Below are positions 1 through 13,500 of a DNA stretch of 64,000 bases, one piece after another. The number at the start of each line of letters is the position of its first letter. Within the stretch, counting starts at the first letter, position 1. Origin of the DNA: Mugil cephalus (Eukaryota > Chordata > Actinopteri > Mugiliformes > Mugilidae); the NCBI RefSeq assembly GCF_022458985.1, contig NC_061772.1, forward strand, positions 6,872,001 through 6,936,000. Direction: 5' to 3'. Position numbers and translations under genes: made by a program. The notes under the pieces were generated by a model. It saw only the letters and a program-made list of their open reading frames with translations, searched no databases and had not been told where the DNA came from.

Positions 1-479
1 GATGAAAGTGAAATGTTTAAGAGATCAGAGCACTGCTTTGTTGTTTGTAGCATGTCTGTCACCAAAGTAGGGGCCAAGTTTTTTGATTTGTTTTTGTCAT
101 TATCATGTCATCCCTTTGCATTTTATTGCATTTAATGTCATCACAGTTTGGCTGCTCATATTTGAAAGGGGAACAAAAAAGTTGAATGACAATCAGCTGA
201 CATTTGAATGGTCTGCTCCACCTTGAGTTCATCATACAGTACGGTGAGAGCTGACAGTCACACAAGAGCATGTGGTAACAGCAAGGGTGGGTGTGTTACT
301 GTTTAAGACACGATCTCCAACAGAGACATTAAGGTGCTAGCTGTTAGCCTTACACCCTATTACATACTGTGAGAGTTTACATACTTGATCACCATGTGTG
401 TTTACATCCCCGCTAGATCTGGTGCAGAGATTACACGTGAGGCTATTCATACCACTACATTCAATGCACTACAGACAGT
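1..479. other. Intergenic, no gene seen
   Basis: AT-rich non-coding sequence at the left edge. Open frames here are short, have no recognisable similarity and no splice context. Nothing supports a gene. Confidence 0.5.
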
Positions 480-1472
480 CGACAGCCCCAGCACCCTCAG
501 GCTTTTCTGCTCATATCATGCAACCCTGGACCGTATATTGACTGCTTTTTACCAGTTTGCTGACTGTTCTACCAGGAAGAACAGGACCATTGACCTATTT
601 TATGTCAATAGGATGTATACACAGCCTTACCTCTGCCACCAGTGGGCAGACCAGACCACAACCTCGTCCTCCTGTGACCACAGTACAAGTCATTAGTACA
701 ACGACAGCCAGCTACATCCAGGTCGGTTCAGGAAGTGGTCTAATGCTGCTTAGGGCCGACCTCTGTTTTGATTGCACCAGGACCAGACAAAGTGTGACCT
801 AGGATGTTGGGAAAGGTCCCCACCCTGTGGAAGTAATTCATGCATCGACCCAGTACCAAAGGGAAGGAGCTCTCACACCCCACCTCATGAAGACACTTGA
901 GCGGCTCATGCTCCACCTCATCCGCCCTCAGATTCAGCATGCTCTGGACCCCCTTCAATTCGCCTATCGGGAAGGTGGAGGACAGTGTCTTGTTTCTCCT
1001 CCACAGAGTGTACTCCTTCCTGGACAAAGGATGAGAATCTGACTAAAATGCGTGTTGACCCCTTCGATCACAGATTACCTCAGTGATATTCCATGGTTTG
1101 TCAACTTCCAGAACACTTGGACACATGTCACATGCATACGAAATCAAGGAAATGGAAGCTGACTACAGGAGGATGAGTTCCCACCTGATGCTGGTGTCCA
1201 TAGTGGGGGTGGAGGTGGAGGTAGTCAACTCTCACGAGTATCAAGTGTGCCAGCTCTGTAGTGGGCAATAAGTCGATGGTGGCAGTGGCCGAGAGGACAA
1301 CTATGGAGAAACTGCTGGCCATTTTGGACAATGTCAGCCTCTGCAATGTGCCTCTGCACACAAGTATTATTTTATTTGGATGTGTGTAATATGGAGCAGC
1401 TGCGAAGTGACTTTCCTTCAGGCTCATTAAAGTATCTATAAAGATCTATGTATGTATGTATGTATGTATGTA
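480..1472 (+). mobile_element. Degenerate L2/CR1-type non-LTR retrotransposon (LINE)
   Basis: A broken fish LINE in plus orientation. Near 575-620 the frame reads CSTRKNRTIDLFYVN, typical of the region after the endonuclease domain of fish L2-like elements. Near 880-975 it reads HLMKTLERL followed by ALDPLQFAYREG, the start of the reverse transcriptase domain. Near 1015-1275 come scrambled remnants of later RT blocks, including a GVEVEVV..HEYQ segment resembling the 'EVVDSYKYLG' block. The element ends in an AT-rich tail and (TATG)n at 1446-1472, as expected for this class. Frameshifts, stops and internal deletions make it inactive. Family name is from memory; the clade (L2 versus Rex1/CR1) is not settled. 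Confidence 0.75.
1446..1472. repeat. (TATG)n microsatellite at LINE 3' end
   Basis: About seven tandem copies of a TATG tetranucleotide, directly after the LINE 3' region. Short tandem repeats at this point are typical 3' ends of fish L2-like elements. Confidence 0.8.
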
Positions 1473-4000
1473 TCACCAGATACATCAAAACAACACACAT
1501 GGGCTATTGGGAGTTCTTGGTGTGCACTTGCTTATGAGTACTACTAATATCTTTCTTGGTGCCTACCTTGGGAGACAGGTGAGACAGGTGAGACAGGCTG
1601 AAGGTGAATCACTGCTGTTATTAAACACACACCCCTCAGCATCATTTGACCCACGGCTCCTCTATAAGCCTCAACAGTATACTCTGGTTTCAGTCAGGGC
1701 TGCTGTACACTCACGCAGCACGGCACCTACACACAAGCTTCAAAATAGCTCCAACAACTCATTCCATCCAAGATACATGTGCACTCAGCATTTTTTGAAA
1801 ACCAGGTCACATTTCTCGTATTAAACCTAAAGCATAAGGACGGGTAATATGGCAAAACATCAGTATTTATCTCAAACTTTTGAGCACCTGGCACCAAAAG
1901 TCATGCATTTAAAATGTCTAACAATATACAGGAGGAGAAAGGCAACACAGTACTCCCATTATATTCTCATCTTCTATAACCCCAAACCGTTTTATCATAA
2001 CATTTCTTAGACAAGTTGATTCAGATACCAGATAACATGCAATATTAAGTACAGTTCATGGCTCATTTAAAAGAGTTATGAGAGACATTCATAGTTTTCT
2101 TTTTTATAGTTTGTAGTTTATTCCATTACAGGCAGGGCAGTGAGGGAAAGGGATTAAATACATTCTCATTGTGGGGCAGGATAGGAAGGGAAGCAAACCA
2201 GGTAAACATGGACAAGACATAGTTGAATTATTCATTTCAATATAGACCAATTTGTAAATCTGCCAATAGTTGGAATAAATAACTTTCAGATGATTTTTTT
2301 TTCTCTATACGTCAATACTGATATCTTTTAATATATCCATTATCTCCTTACTGTTATATAGTTGTTTTCTACATGACTCTATTGGAATTTATTTAGACAT
2401 CTGCATAAATAATTACACATAGAAGATGGTGCTGTACACATCATGGTGAAAAGTACTGGTGCTTTCTTTCAGCAGTGTTTCATATATGACCAGCTGCAAG
2501 CGAGGCTACTGAATGTAGGAAAATGCTGGCCCAACCTTATTGTGTCTGCTGGGACTGGCAGCATGATTTGAGTAGTGTCAGACGGTAAACTGGCTGGAGC
2601 TGTCCACTGTGAGTAACCACAGCACATCTCATCCCAATTAGAGACACTGTGCGTAGACAGATCGCTATGGTGACTCCAGGCTTGACGGTGGATTTTGCAC
2701 CAAAGGTCGCAGTGAGAAGGCAGTCACTTTTCAGCATGTCTCACCACTATGACACATTTGCAAAAGAAAGAAAAACATATTGACACCATGCCGTGGCAGA
2801 ATGTCAAATACTTTTTCACTCGGACAGAAAAAAAGCTGAAATAGATAATGTCCTACGTTTGGGAAAGTTTAAAAAGTTCCCCACACTGTCCTAAAAACTG
2901 AGATAAAAACCACTGACATCAAACCAATCTGTTGCAAGAGCAATAAGGATAATAATACCATCAAATATAGCAATAAAACAACATTAACTGTAATAAATAA
3001 TGCAAATTTTGAGCCACCTGTTACACCCAAAGTGATATGGAAGATCATATGCCACAAACCATTTTTAGATTTGGGATACGCAACGTTCAACCCATTTCGT
3101 CAGTCAGTCCAACCTCAAGGCTGTTTGAGATGAACCAGATTAAAGGGAAGCAAACACCTCGACGTCCAAAATGACTGAGAGCACCTTCAGAACGAGAAAT
3201 GATATCCTGGGACACCTTAAGCATATGCAGTTTGGTCCTCTCTGGGGACCTGGGCATCCAATCAGCCTCTCAAAAGTTTATATATGATGGTTTCTGGAGA
3301 TATTCATAGCTTATTTAATGTGGCTTAATGACAACGCTTGTTTTATACCAGCCATGCTACTCTGAAATGCATAAAGCATGCAAACTCTGACCTGGGCACA
3401 TTGCTAACAGCTCTCCGAGGAGAAATATACAGTATTCATGAAACTAGGACAACTATTAGCAAGTTTGCTCTTTGTTTAACCCAGTGTGCAGAGGATCTGT
3501 TTTTCAAAATGAAAGCCATGGCAGTGTTTAATGTCAGGGTGACATTGTTTCTGTGGTGTTGCTGTGTAACAGTCTCAATGGGAACCAACTGAATGTCGTG
3601 GGGAGAAGATGATGAACTTAGCTGTGTGTGTAAATAAAGCAATATCCATGTACATATACAAAATTACATCTCATAAATACATTTGGCAAGACAGTGTATT
3701 CATTTTTTGGCAAAGGGGATAAATTCAGCAACATAATGTGTGCAAGTATAACCAAATGTCAGTCTAAGTGGCTTAGTGACAATTACTCTTCATGAATAAA
3801 TAAAATAAAAAAACATCTTCATGCACTATAAAGAGTAACTGAAAGACTCAAAAACATCCATAGGCGTCTGTTATAACTTTGTCACAATCACTAAATGTTT
3901 AAGACACATGGATTCTCACCAATGAAACACACTTACTCTATTTCTCAAAGTCAATTCATTGTAGACCTGAGGAACTTTTCTTAATGTCTTCTCGCTTCTA
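1473..4000. other. Non-coding sequence downstream of dagla
   Basis: AT-rich sequence with no recognisable gene. It may hold a long dagla 3' UTR, since minus-strand AATAAA signals occur at 2117-2122 and near 2390 as well as at 4001-4006. Which is used cannot be told from sequence alone. Confidence 0.4.
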
Positions 4001-4556
4001 TTTATTGACGAATATGTCCATCTTCACATTCCTGAATTAAAAAAATAAAAATCAAATAAACGCTGGACAAATTTCCGGAGCTGCTGAGGGTGCAGGAAGT
4101 TGTACAGTACATCAACCCAGATGGTGTGCCTAAGCTAACCTCTTCTACAGTGTGAGTTTTTAATCCCTGCTCAGTTAATTATTCTCCCTTTGATTGAAGT
4201 CAGGGAATCGATGTAATGCGGACGTGTCCCCGTGTGGTTGAGACAACATTGTTTTGGAATGGCATTGTGAAGCTACAGTTATCTATATTCACCCAAAAGC
4301 AGCACAGCCCCCTGGCATGCAGAGAGAGGTATCTTTTTTTCTTTGTCATTGCAATAGTGTGAAAATGCTATAAACAGAGTTCAAAAGGGACACCTGAAGA
4401 ATGGATAGAGTTTGTGAGTTGGTCAGTGAAGTTCTGTTATTGGATCTCTGACGAGTGACTGCATTCCACCGCATGCATGTACTGTGATATGTTTTCAAAT
4501 TTGGATGACTGCACCTCTCAATTTAGAGCAAATGGCACTGGAGCCTTCAGAAAGCG
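4001..4556 (-). other. dagla: Putative dagla 3' UTR (minimum)
   Basis: This is the sequence after the dagla stop codon (4557-4559) on the minus strand. The first AATAAA encountered is at 4001-4006, about 550 bases past the stop. The true 3' UTR may be much longer, as it is in mammals. Confidence 0.4.
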
Positions 4557-7500
4557 CTACACCATGGAGGATAGCGTGTTCTCCTCGGGGCAGTGGCAAG
4601 GGGTCGATGTCCGTAAGGAGTGCATGGATGGCGGGGCACCCTCGCTGGGGGAAAGATCGTTGAGCTCCTCGGATGACGAGAGAGGGAACGAGGGTGACAA
4701 AGATATGCCTGAAGACGGGTCAGCAGACCCGGCAAAAGTGCGTGGGGGCTTGGGGACTAGATTAGGCTCCAGTGTTGCTCTGGCCAGAAGCTGTTTGTCA
4801 TCCAACCGCTGTCCATCTCCAAGACACTCACCTTGCCCAAAGGAGCCCCGGCCTGACTCGGACTCCCCGTCCGACAGTTCCAGAGGCGGTGAGCTGCTGC
4901 CGTCCAGTCTGAATAAAGAGTCTAAGTACTGGGCAAACTCCAGCACTGCCTGGCTGGGGTTCCCATTGGATAACTGTTGTGGAGGAGTAGAAGCTGCCGG
5001 TCTGATCTCTGCACTTAACTGTTTCTCTGCCATTTCCAACTCCCAGTCTTCGTTTTCTCTATCCATTGGTCTAGAGCCTAATTGTGGGCTTAGAGGAGCG
5101 TTAGGAGTGCTCCCTGGGCTGTAGACACCGGGTATCTGTTGGTCATCTCCATCAGGAAGTATTTTTGAGGTGGCATTAGGCTCTGGTTTGAAAGGCTGAG
5201 CCAGGGCACTCTGGTTCAGAAGAGCCGGGGAATGGTGTCCACTGAAGCGTGGTGTGGCAGGAGAAAGACGCATGGGGTAGTCTGGGGGGGATCTGGAATC
5301 CAGCGGGGTAAAGAAGGGCCCGACCTCACCCAGGTGCTCCGGCGTTGCCTGGCAGAGGCAGTCCGCAGCGAGTAGTTCAGTGCGAGAGCTGAGAGATGGG
5401 TTCTCCTCTGGGATTGGGGCATCCAAAGGGAACGGGAGACTGCCTAGCATTGGAGAACCCCTTAATGCAGCCGAGGAGCGTCGGGAATCCAGACTATAGA
5501 GGGACTCGGCGTCTGATAGACTCTCCATGACAGCCAGTGGTGCTTTGCGCTCCCTCAGCTCCACTGCAAGGCGCTCCCGCGCTCCACGCAGCACTACAGG
5601 CACTGGGGGAGGAGGGCACTCAGAGAAACCATCCAGAGAGATTTCCGATTGAGCACACGAACTAGAGGAGAGGAGAAGAACGGGTTGGAGAGTAGTGACA
5701 GGGAATGGAGTGGAGAGGGGATCCAAAACACAAAACAGACATGAGAAAATGGGTCAAAACGACTTACGAAAGGTTAAATAAGGGACACGTGGGAACACGT
5801 TAGTACCATATGTCAGTTCTACGGACTAGGTGAACACCATTACATGTTACATAGATGGAAGAAAAAAACAGAAACGGAGAGACTGGGAGGCCAGGAGTGT
5901 ATCCAACTGTAGCGCATGTATGCTCTTGTATTAACATCTAATACAGGAGGTAACATAATTCTACCAACACTACAAGGAGGTCACACTGGCTTTGGATGGG
6001 GGCTAAACCAGAGAGGACGAGGGGGAAACTGAATACTACCATACGTTGTAAGTGGTCTGTGGTCAGACAGCGTGCATGCGTGCATGAGAGAAGGGACATT
6101 ATGCAAAATTAGTATTGGCATGCTTTGCTTACCGTAACAAGTGTTTTTGTCTTTTTTTTTTTTTTTTTTTAAACAGAACAGACAGAAATGATAAATTTGA
6201 GAGAACAAAGTATCAGTTAGTAGCAGTAGTATTTCTTTTAGCACTAGCTACATATGTACGTTAAGATCAGCCATCTACATATGGAAAGCCCTAGAGTTTA
6301 GTGTGAGGTTTACTTCATTACATATTGAGGCAAGACTGCAAACTGGATATACTGTATATATATATATAAAAGATCAAACAGCTTTTTATATTCCTTTTGG
6401 CTCAAACACACCCACAGTTGTGCTTGGTGTACTAACCGAACACTACTGTTCCTGCGATGGTGGGTTGTAGGCGTCGGCTGCTGAGAGGTCGTTGATGTAT
6501 CCACGAACATCGTCTCTGGGTTCAAGTCCACTTCTGTGGGGCTCACCATGATCTTGGCTGCTGACAGCAAAGCAGTCTTCCCTTTGTTGTAGTTCTCCAG
6601 CACCTGTCACAAGCACAGAAGTACACACAGACACATGACTTGACAGGTACATGTACAGCTTGATAGCAGGGAGAATCTGGACTGGTAAGAATCAGTGAAA
6701 ACTATATAATCTCATACAGAATGAAAGCTAAGTGTGTTTTATTTATTTATTTTTTAAGTGTTTTCATCTTCTCAAAATTATTATATTCATAAAAACTGCT
6801 ACTTTTTCAAATATAACTAATTCATATCCCCACTGTCTTATTTAATTTCTACTATTCTCAAAAAACTAAACGTACAGGGATCTCATTTAACTGGCAAATA
6901 TAGTCAACACAATTTTTTTTTTTAAATTAAGTCAGCTTTATGTGAACATCAGGGATTAAATCCACAAGACAATAATAGTTTGGGAATGCATCATGAAAAC
7001 ACAATGTCAGTTTTCAGCCGTATTCACTTGTGTCACTTATCAAGCGACAATTCACTGTTGTTTCAAGTATAATATCCAAGTAACCACTACAACTGCATTC
7101 AACAGCGCATGCAGAGCGAATGCATCTCTTAATATAGTGTTACAAAACTGTGTAGTTCAGATAAATGTAAGTGCAATCTATCTGTGAGCTTACACCTACT
7201 CTGACTGATGTTAAACACCCACGGCAGAGTCATGAACTCTGAGCAAAAACTACGCAAGACCTACATTACACCTATGATAAAGACTAAACTGTAAGAAAAA
7301 TGTATATGCAACCTAGAAAATCTTGCCCTACAAAATATAAATGTGAACAAAACAAAAGCCAATGGCAAATCACATCAGCACACAAATACATATATTTGGT
7401 TTACTTTAATGACTTAAAAACAGAGCAAATGATGATATAAAAACAGATGAATAGTGAGGGGATGTAAACACACTCATACAAACATATAATACTTGTGGCA

Positions 7501-10500
7501 ATGGACATGAATGATAAAACCACATGGAAAACAACATTAAAACCAAGAATGAATCTCTTACAGGCAGGTTTAGTACGTTTAAAATGAAACAAGAAACAAA
7601 CATGTTTGGGTTATGGATCACACATGAACATATGATGATGTTAATTGTGTGAGTGTGACCAATGACAAATAAACTATAAACAGCAAACACCAACATTATC
7701 AAACACATCACCTGCAATTTTATAGGCACAATGACTAACCAATAATAACAAAAAATATATACACATACGTTTACTAGCTCTACATCAAGCAATAATGTAA
7801 TGAATCTCCAATGGCCATGAATTTATGACATATATGCACAGTGGAAGATATTTATGATCTTATTAGTGACAGCCCTCTCCGTCCCACGTCAAGACATTTC
7901 TTTTTTTCTTTTCTTTTTAACATTTGTTAGACACATTTGTTCCCCGTTGTTACTTCATCTGTGGCTGATGAGTAATTGACACCTTCTTCAGGGGATTACG
8001 ACTGAGGAAAAGCTGAATATGTGCATTCAAACAGCAAAAAAAGACACTGAGCTGCAGCTCAAAAGCTGAAAACCCCAGCCAAGGAGGAAGAAAGAGCAGT
8101 TAATGTGGAAGAAATTAGGTTACCATGGAAACTTTGTGAATACAAAGAAAACTTGTTAGGTCAAGGAAAAGGGTTACAAAGTGCATGCCAAAGCACTTGA
8201 CCCAATGTTCTGAAGCTGAAAGAGGAAGAGAAAAGAGGGTTGAGGGTGTTGATTTCGGGAAAGCTGGATGACGAATGTCATTAACGAGACATAGAGATGC
8301 AGGTGGGTTTGGACTCATCCTGTAGGAATGTTAAAGCCATTTGAAGAGATTGCATACTCATTAACCTGCGCTGGATTTCAGCAGCTATTTATTGCTAGAA
8401 TTTACCACATCACCTTGTGGTTCCTACCTTTCCTGAGACACATTTTAATGGTTTCCAGTGGATTCGCCTGGAATTGTAACATCCAGCCAAAGGTTTATGT
8501 GCAAGTGGAAAGGCCACTAGTGCCAGCTGGAACGCCAAGGGAGGAGTTTTACCAGTTTTTTCTTGACTGCTAATGCATTTTGGCTGCTTGGGATCCTGTT
8601 TTTTTGTGGCCTCCTGCAGTGGAAGGATTGGAGTGCTTCCAACTCCTCTCTGATGACTTTAACTGTTGGTCGCAGTCTTTTCAGAAGGTCCTTACCCAAA
8701 GATTGACACAAAATCCTCATGCAAAACGTTTTTAATGTTGACCATCATTTTAGTCTGACCATTCAGTCCCAGTAAAACTGAATACAACTGAAGCATTTAT
8801 TTTATATTTATTCAAACTAGTAAGTGTGACCACAGAGGCTGAAGAGCGTCATGACTTACTATACAACAGAACCACAACCACTGTTTTGCAAAGAGCTATG
8901 TGACGCTACCATCTCGAGATGAGCGTTTTCTTTCTGAGTAGCGTTAGACTCATCAGCCAGGAATTCACAAATAGCAATTTCATCTTCACCGGGGTGAAAA
9001 ATGGGAGGTTCTGATTGGGTTTGCATTGGCGTGCATGACTCATTCTGAACTGGAAAAATTCCTGAAAGAGGCTTGGAAGGGCTGTTAGAAAGTGGAAGGA
9101 CAGACACCAAACATTGCTCAGAGGTAGAAGAACAGTCTGACAGAGGAGGAGGCTGAAGAACAGAATCTGCATCTGGAAAAGAGGTAGAAACAGGGACTGT
9201 CAAAGGAACAGAGGTAGCCCCAGAGTCTCTGAGGGAGGAAGAGCAAGACTGATCTTTGTGGGAGGTAGATGGAGAGTCAGAGGGAAGAGAACTATGGTTT
9301 AATTCTTTTTGAGAAGATCTGAACACAGTAGGACTGCTGGTAGGTTGACTGACTTCCAGTTCCTCTGATTCCGAGTTTTCCTGCTCAGACAGGGGACAAA
9401 ATGGTTCCAGTACCTGCAGAAACACCAGAGGTATCACACTACATACTAGGCATGGCACACATGAACACATTCTTCGTACACAGTGAACATACTTACATAC
9501 CTATTCAAGGTCCATCCATTAAGAGTCGTACAATATCAAGGAAAAACACACGGCAAAAAGGGGAAAACAAACCACACAGGAAAGTGCAAACCCCAAAGTG
9601 GATCCTTTACATGCAAATATACACGTTAACAATAACCCTTTCATTAAAATAGATGTTCAATGTCCGTGAAGAATATGCTCAAAAAGACCAGAGAAGACCA
9701 TGAAACCAACCACGGGTGAACAGTTCCCATGCTTTGAGACAGGAGCAATGTGGAGAAAACAAAAGGGATGGTAAGTTGTAGGTTAATGATGAGTCACATG
9801 CATAAATTAATGTTGGAGTCAGAGTTACACGGAACAAAAAAGAGTTCTTGACTAACACTGGAGCATACCAAAAAATAACTTTCCCCACATTTCACTGTAC
9901 CACTTACAGCCAGGAGTACATGTTATCACTCGCAACTGAAACCGTCTTTGTGACCTGATTTGTCCTTTTTACAGATTCTTTTGCATAACAATCTGCTGTT
10001 TGCACATGCCTATCTTGCACTAATTACCTCAATGTTATTCAATGACCCTAGCAATTTATATTATATTCAGATTTTTTTTTTTAATTCCCTGCCCACACTG
10101 TATATACTGAATGTGAGTGCTGTACATTCTTGTATATTTTGTACATTCTTTCAAATTTGATACTGTCTTTTATTGTTTCTTGTTTCATACCTAATTCTGT
10201 GCAACTGTGACAAGGTAGTTTCCCATACATGGGATAAATAAACATTGCCTTACGTCTTACGTGATAAATCTCCATTTGGTTGTGATAATCAACAGTCATG
10301 AGACATGTGGATTTAAAGGCCAGAAAGATGATGAATGGATCCTCTATCTTCAAAAGACATTTCTATCTTCCCTAGAAATGTCAAAGTTCTCAACCAACTG
10401 AAGGCTTGTCCATCTGTTAGTAATAATATGTTGAATGCACTGTAGTAAAATTATAGATTTATAGTTTTTACCAAATATAATATAAAAATAGATCTAAGAC

Positions 10501-13500
10501 TGTCTTTGATTTATTTATGACTTCAAATGTTAGTACAGTTAAATTTTCAGTTTACGTTGTTCTCGTCTAATCCCTCTTGACCTCACTACTGTCATTCACA
10601 TTATCAAAGTAGACAAACAAGATTTAAATTGTAAGATCAGTAAGCTTAGGAGATTCTTATGTAAATCTTTAACTAATACTGATGTTCTCCTTAGATCTAT
10701 TATAACTAACAAATATAACTACAGTTCAGCTGCTAAATAGTAGCTTTCATTTTTAAATAAAAAAAATAGTATACTCAGTCCCCCAGTGTTAGAAATCAAG
10801 AACATCTTTTCAGAGCCATTTCTTCATCATTTCAAAATATCCCCCAGAAAGAAATCAATCTGTGCGCACACAAATAAAACAGACCTTGTTGAGGCCCTCC
10901 ATCACCATGTGGGGCATGTGCTCGTTAAGCATGGCAGGCGAAATAATGACCTCATTGAAGGCTTTGTTGTCCCCCCACAGAGCCGAGTATGTTGGCTCTT
11001 CCTGGCCACAGCTGCAGAGCAGAGAAAGAGACGGATTGTCGATCACGGTGAAAACAAGTGAACTTTCATTTGCCTCAACATGTTTTACTCACAATACATC
11101 AGAAATATAATAAGACGTCAGAAAATATAATCATCTGGACTGTTTTAGCCTCGAGAGTAATAGTTTTGCTACAAAACGCCGGAACAGATGATCTGTAGAT
11201 TGAGGCAAAAATCTGATTTGGCAAATTATAGAATGACTCAAAGTGAAGCAAGGCAGGTTTATTTGTAAAGCACCTTGGAATGACAAGCGACTTAAGATGC
11301 AGTGGTAAAAGAGAACACAAATACGATGAGGAAAGTAGAAAATAGGACTAAGAATCATCATCACTTGACAGCTGTTCTTTTTTGTTCATCAGACATAAAG
11401 GCATAGTGCTACCAAAAAGAAAATCACTTTCACCTCTTGCACCAGCTGGCAGAGGGTGGAAAAGGATTGCACAGCTACTTGTTTTGTGTAATTGCTTGAC
11501 ACATGCAGTGACACTGCAGTGGCAGCGAGTTACCGAGGTCAGACTGCTCCACCTCCATGGGCTACCCTTAAGTTAAATGGAGATCTGCAATACTGCCATA
11601 AACTCTCGAGGGCTTCTTTCCTTTGATAGTGTACGAAGACTGCTGTAATCTGGATTACAGACCAGCTGATGTATGTATCCGCTAGCATATTCTGACAATC
11701 AGTAAAAAAAAACTTTTGTACTTCCAGCCATGACAGTATTTTATATTTATATTTTCCCCATAACACATTCCCAGACTGTAAAAAATATATAAAAAAATTG
11801 CATATTGGAGGAGTATAGAAAAAAAATATGATATGAGACTGCAACCAGATAAACCGGTCCGCGTGACACACTATAAACCCACACTGTCCCAAGTATTCAG
11901 CGATATACCTTTTCCCACTGGACTGCCAGTTCTTTTATGTCACAGGTGTGAAAAAAATGCGACAATCGCTTTGAGGTGTCCGCAAATCAGTTACACAAGC
12001 ACTCAGCCGATTGCGAGCTCCATTGTATGGTAACAAATGTACATTTCCCAAGAAGCTCAAACACGAAAAACAAGAACGCTTAATTTTTTTAATTGTTTTA
12101 ATCCGACCACAGCTTTCAAGTGAGTTTTCTTACCACGTCTCTGGAGGATGGTTGTGCACCACGTGGATGATCCTGCCTGGAGGGTAAAGGGGTGTGGAGG
12201 CTGACAGGGCAATACTGAGGTCACTGGGGTGCAGCCACAGGCGGCTGCTGGGCGGTGCTGTCGGCTGAGACTGAGGATCATCATCCTCTAGTGGAAGCTC
12301 TGATTTTGGGATACATTTAGTGCCTCCCGCAATGATCCTCCACTGTTGAAAAGAAAAATGTGTTGTTACGTAACTTTACATTGGCATCTAAATTTATCTT
12401 CTGTATGTTAGAAATTTTTCAGCAACAGCCAGGGGCTGCCTGGTTGGTGCTTTAACTACAGTAAAGATAACTCCAGTGATGTGGAAGGCAGTTTATTTTA
12501 ATTAGTCACTGCAAAACTTGGAACAGTGTACAGGCTCGTGATGCTACAAAGGCTTCTACTGCTTATTTTGATGGACAAAATTCAAATGTGTTGTGAATCT
12601 TGTGAGACTTTAATTATTCATTAATGTCTGCACAGAAGAGAAGTGTTTTGTCAGCAGTCCAGATATAACAGCTTTTATGCTTTCATAATACAAATGGTCT
12701 ACAGGTCTGATACCAAGAGTTTAAGTCACCTTTGGCTTGTTACTTTTTTGTAAGACTTCCAGAAGGTGGCGTCGGAAACCCTCCAGTTGTGACAGACCGA
12801 GCCTTTGAGAGATCAGATACTATTGTGATAATACTGCAGAAAAGTCAAGTTAACGTCAGTATAAGAAATTCTGTACAAGGGATACCTTGGCACCAGATCT
12901 TTTCCTAATACCACCGATGTGACAAACTCTTTGGAGTACTCCATGGCATCCTCACTGGGAAAATAAAAGTAAGAAAATGTGTTAAATCACGACATGCAGA
13001 GAGAGTACTGGATGAGAACCGAGGACAAAATGTACTTTCCAATGAACACCAATTCAAAAGTGCTTAAAAACACCAGAAACACACGTACAAATACTATAAT
13101 GCTTTACAGACTGTACATCTTTATACATTAAACATTTAAAATGTACGGTTTCTGGCCATTTTACATGGTACAGAAAGAATTGCTTTTATGAATAATAACC
13201 TTATAATAGCTTAGTCTGAGGAATGTTATGGCTAATTGAACGCTTTCAAATATAATACTATATTTATCTACTGTAGCTAGAGCGTACCCACATGGGAGTG
13301 GTATTTTACGCTAGAATAGCGTAAGTTATTTCTCCAATATAGGCATTGTAGGGACATTCAGCTGAAACGATTTTATTGTTAGCCACAATCATCTTATATC
13401 AGCAACAAATTAAATGTGTGAACGTTATTATTTGCAGATGAATGACCTTGATCATAAATAGCAAATTTTAAATGTATATATTCAAAGTTGGATAACAGAT

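Noticed and set aside
4477-5124. 215-codon plus-strand open frame
   Set aside because: Antisense shadow of the dagla last coding exon, which has clear protein similarity on the minus strand.
7401-7792. Hydrophobic minus-strand open frames
   Set aside because: AT-rich intron sequence of dagla; no splice continuity, no similarity and overlapping frames in the same stretch.
10885-11011. Apparent loss of a catalytic His in dagla (SPAMLNEH where human has SPAMLHEH)
   Set aside because: Allowing for indels between W552 and this point, the human catalytic His650 aligns with His652, which is present. Only the neighbouring His is changed to Asn.
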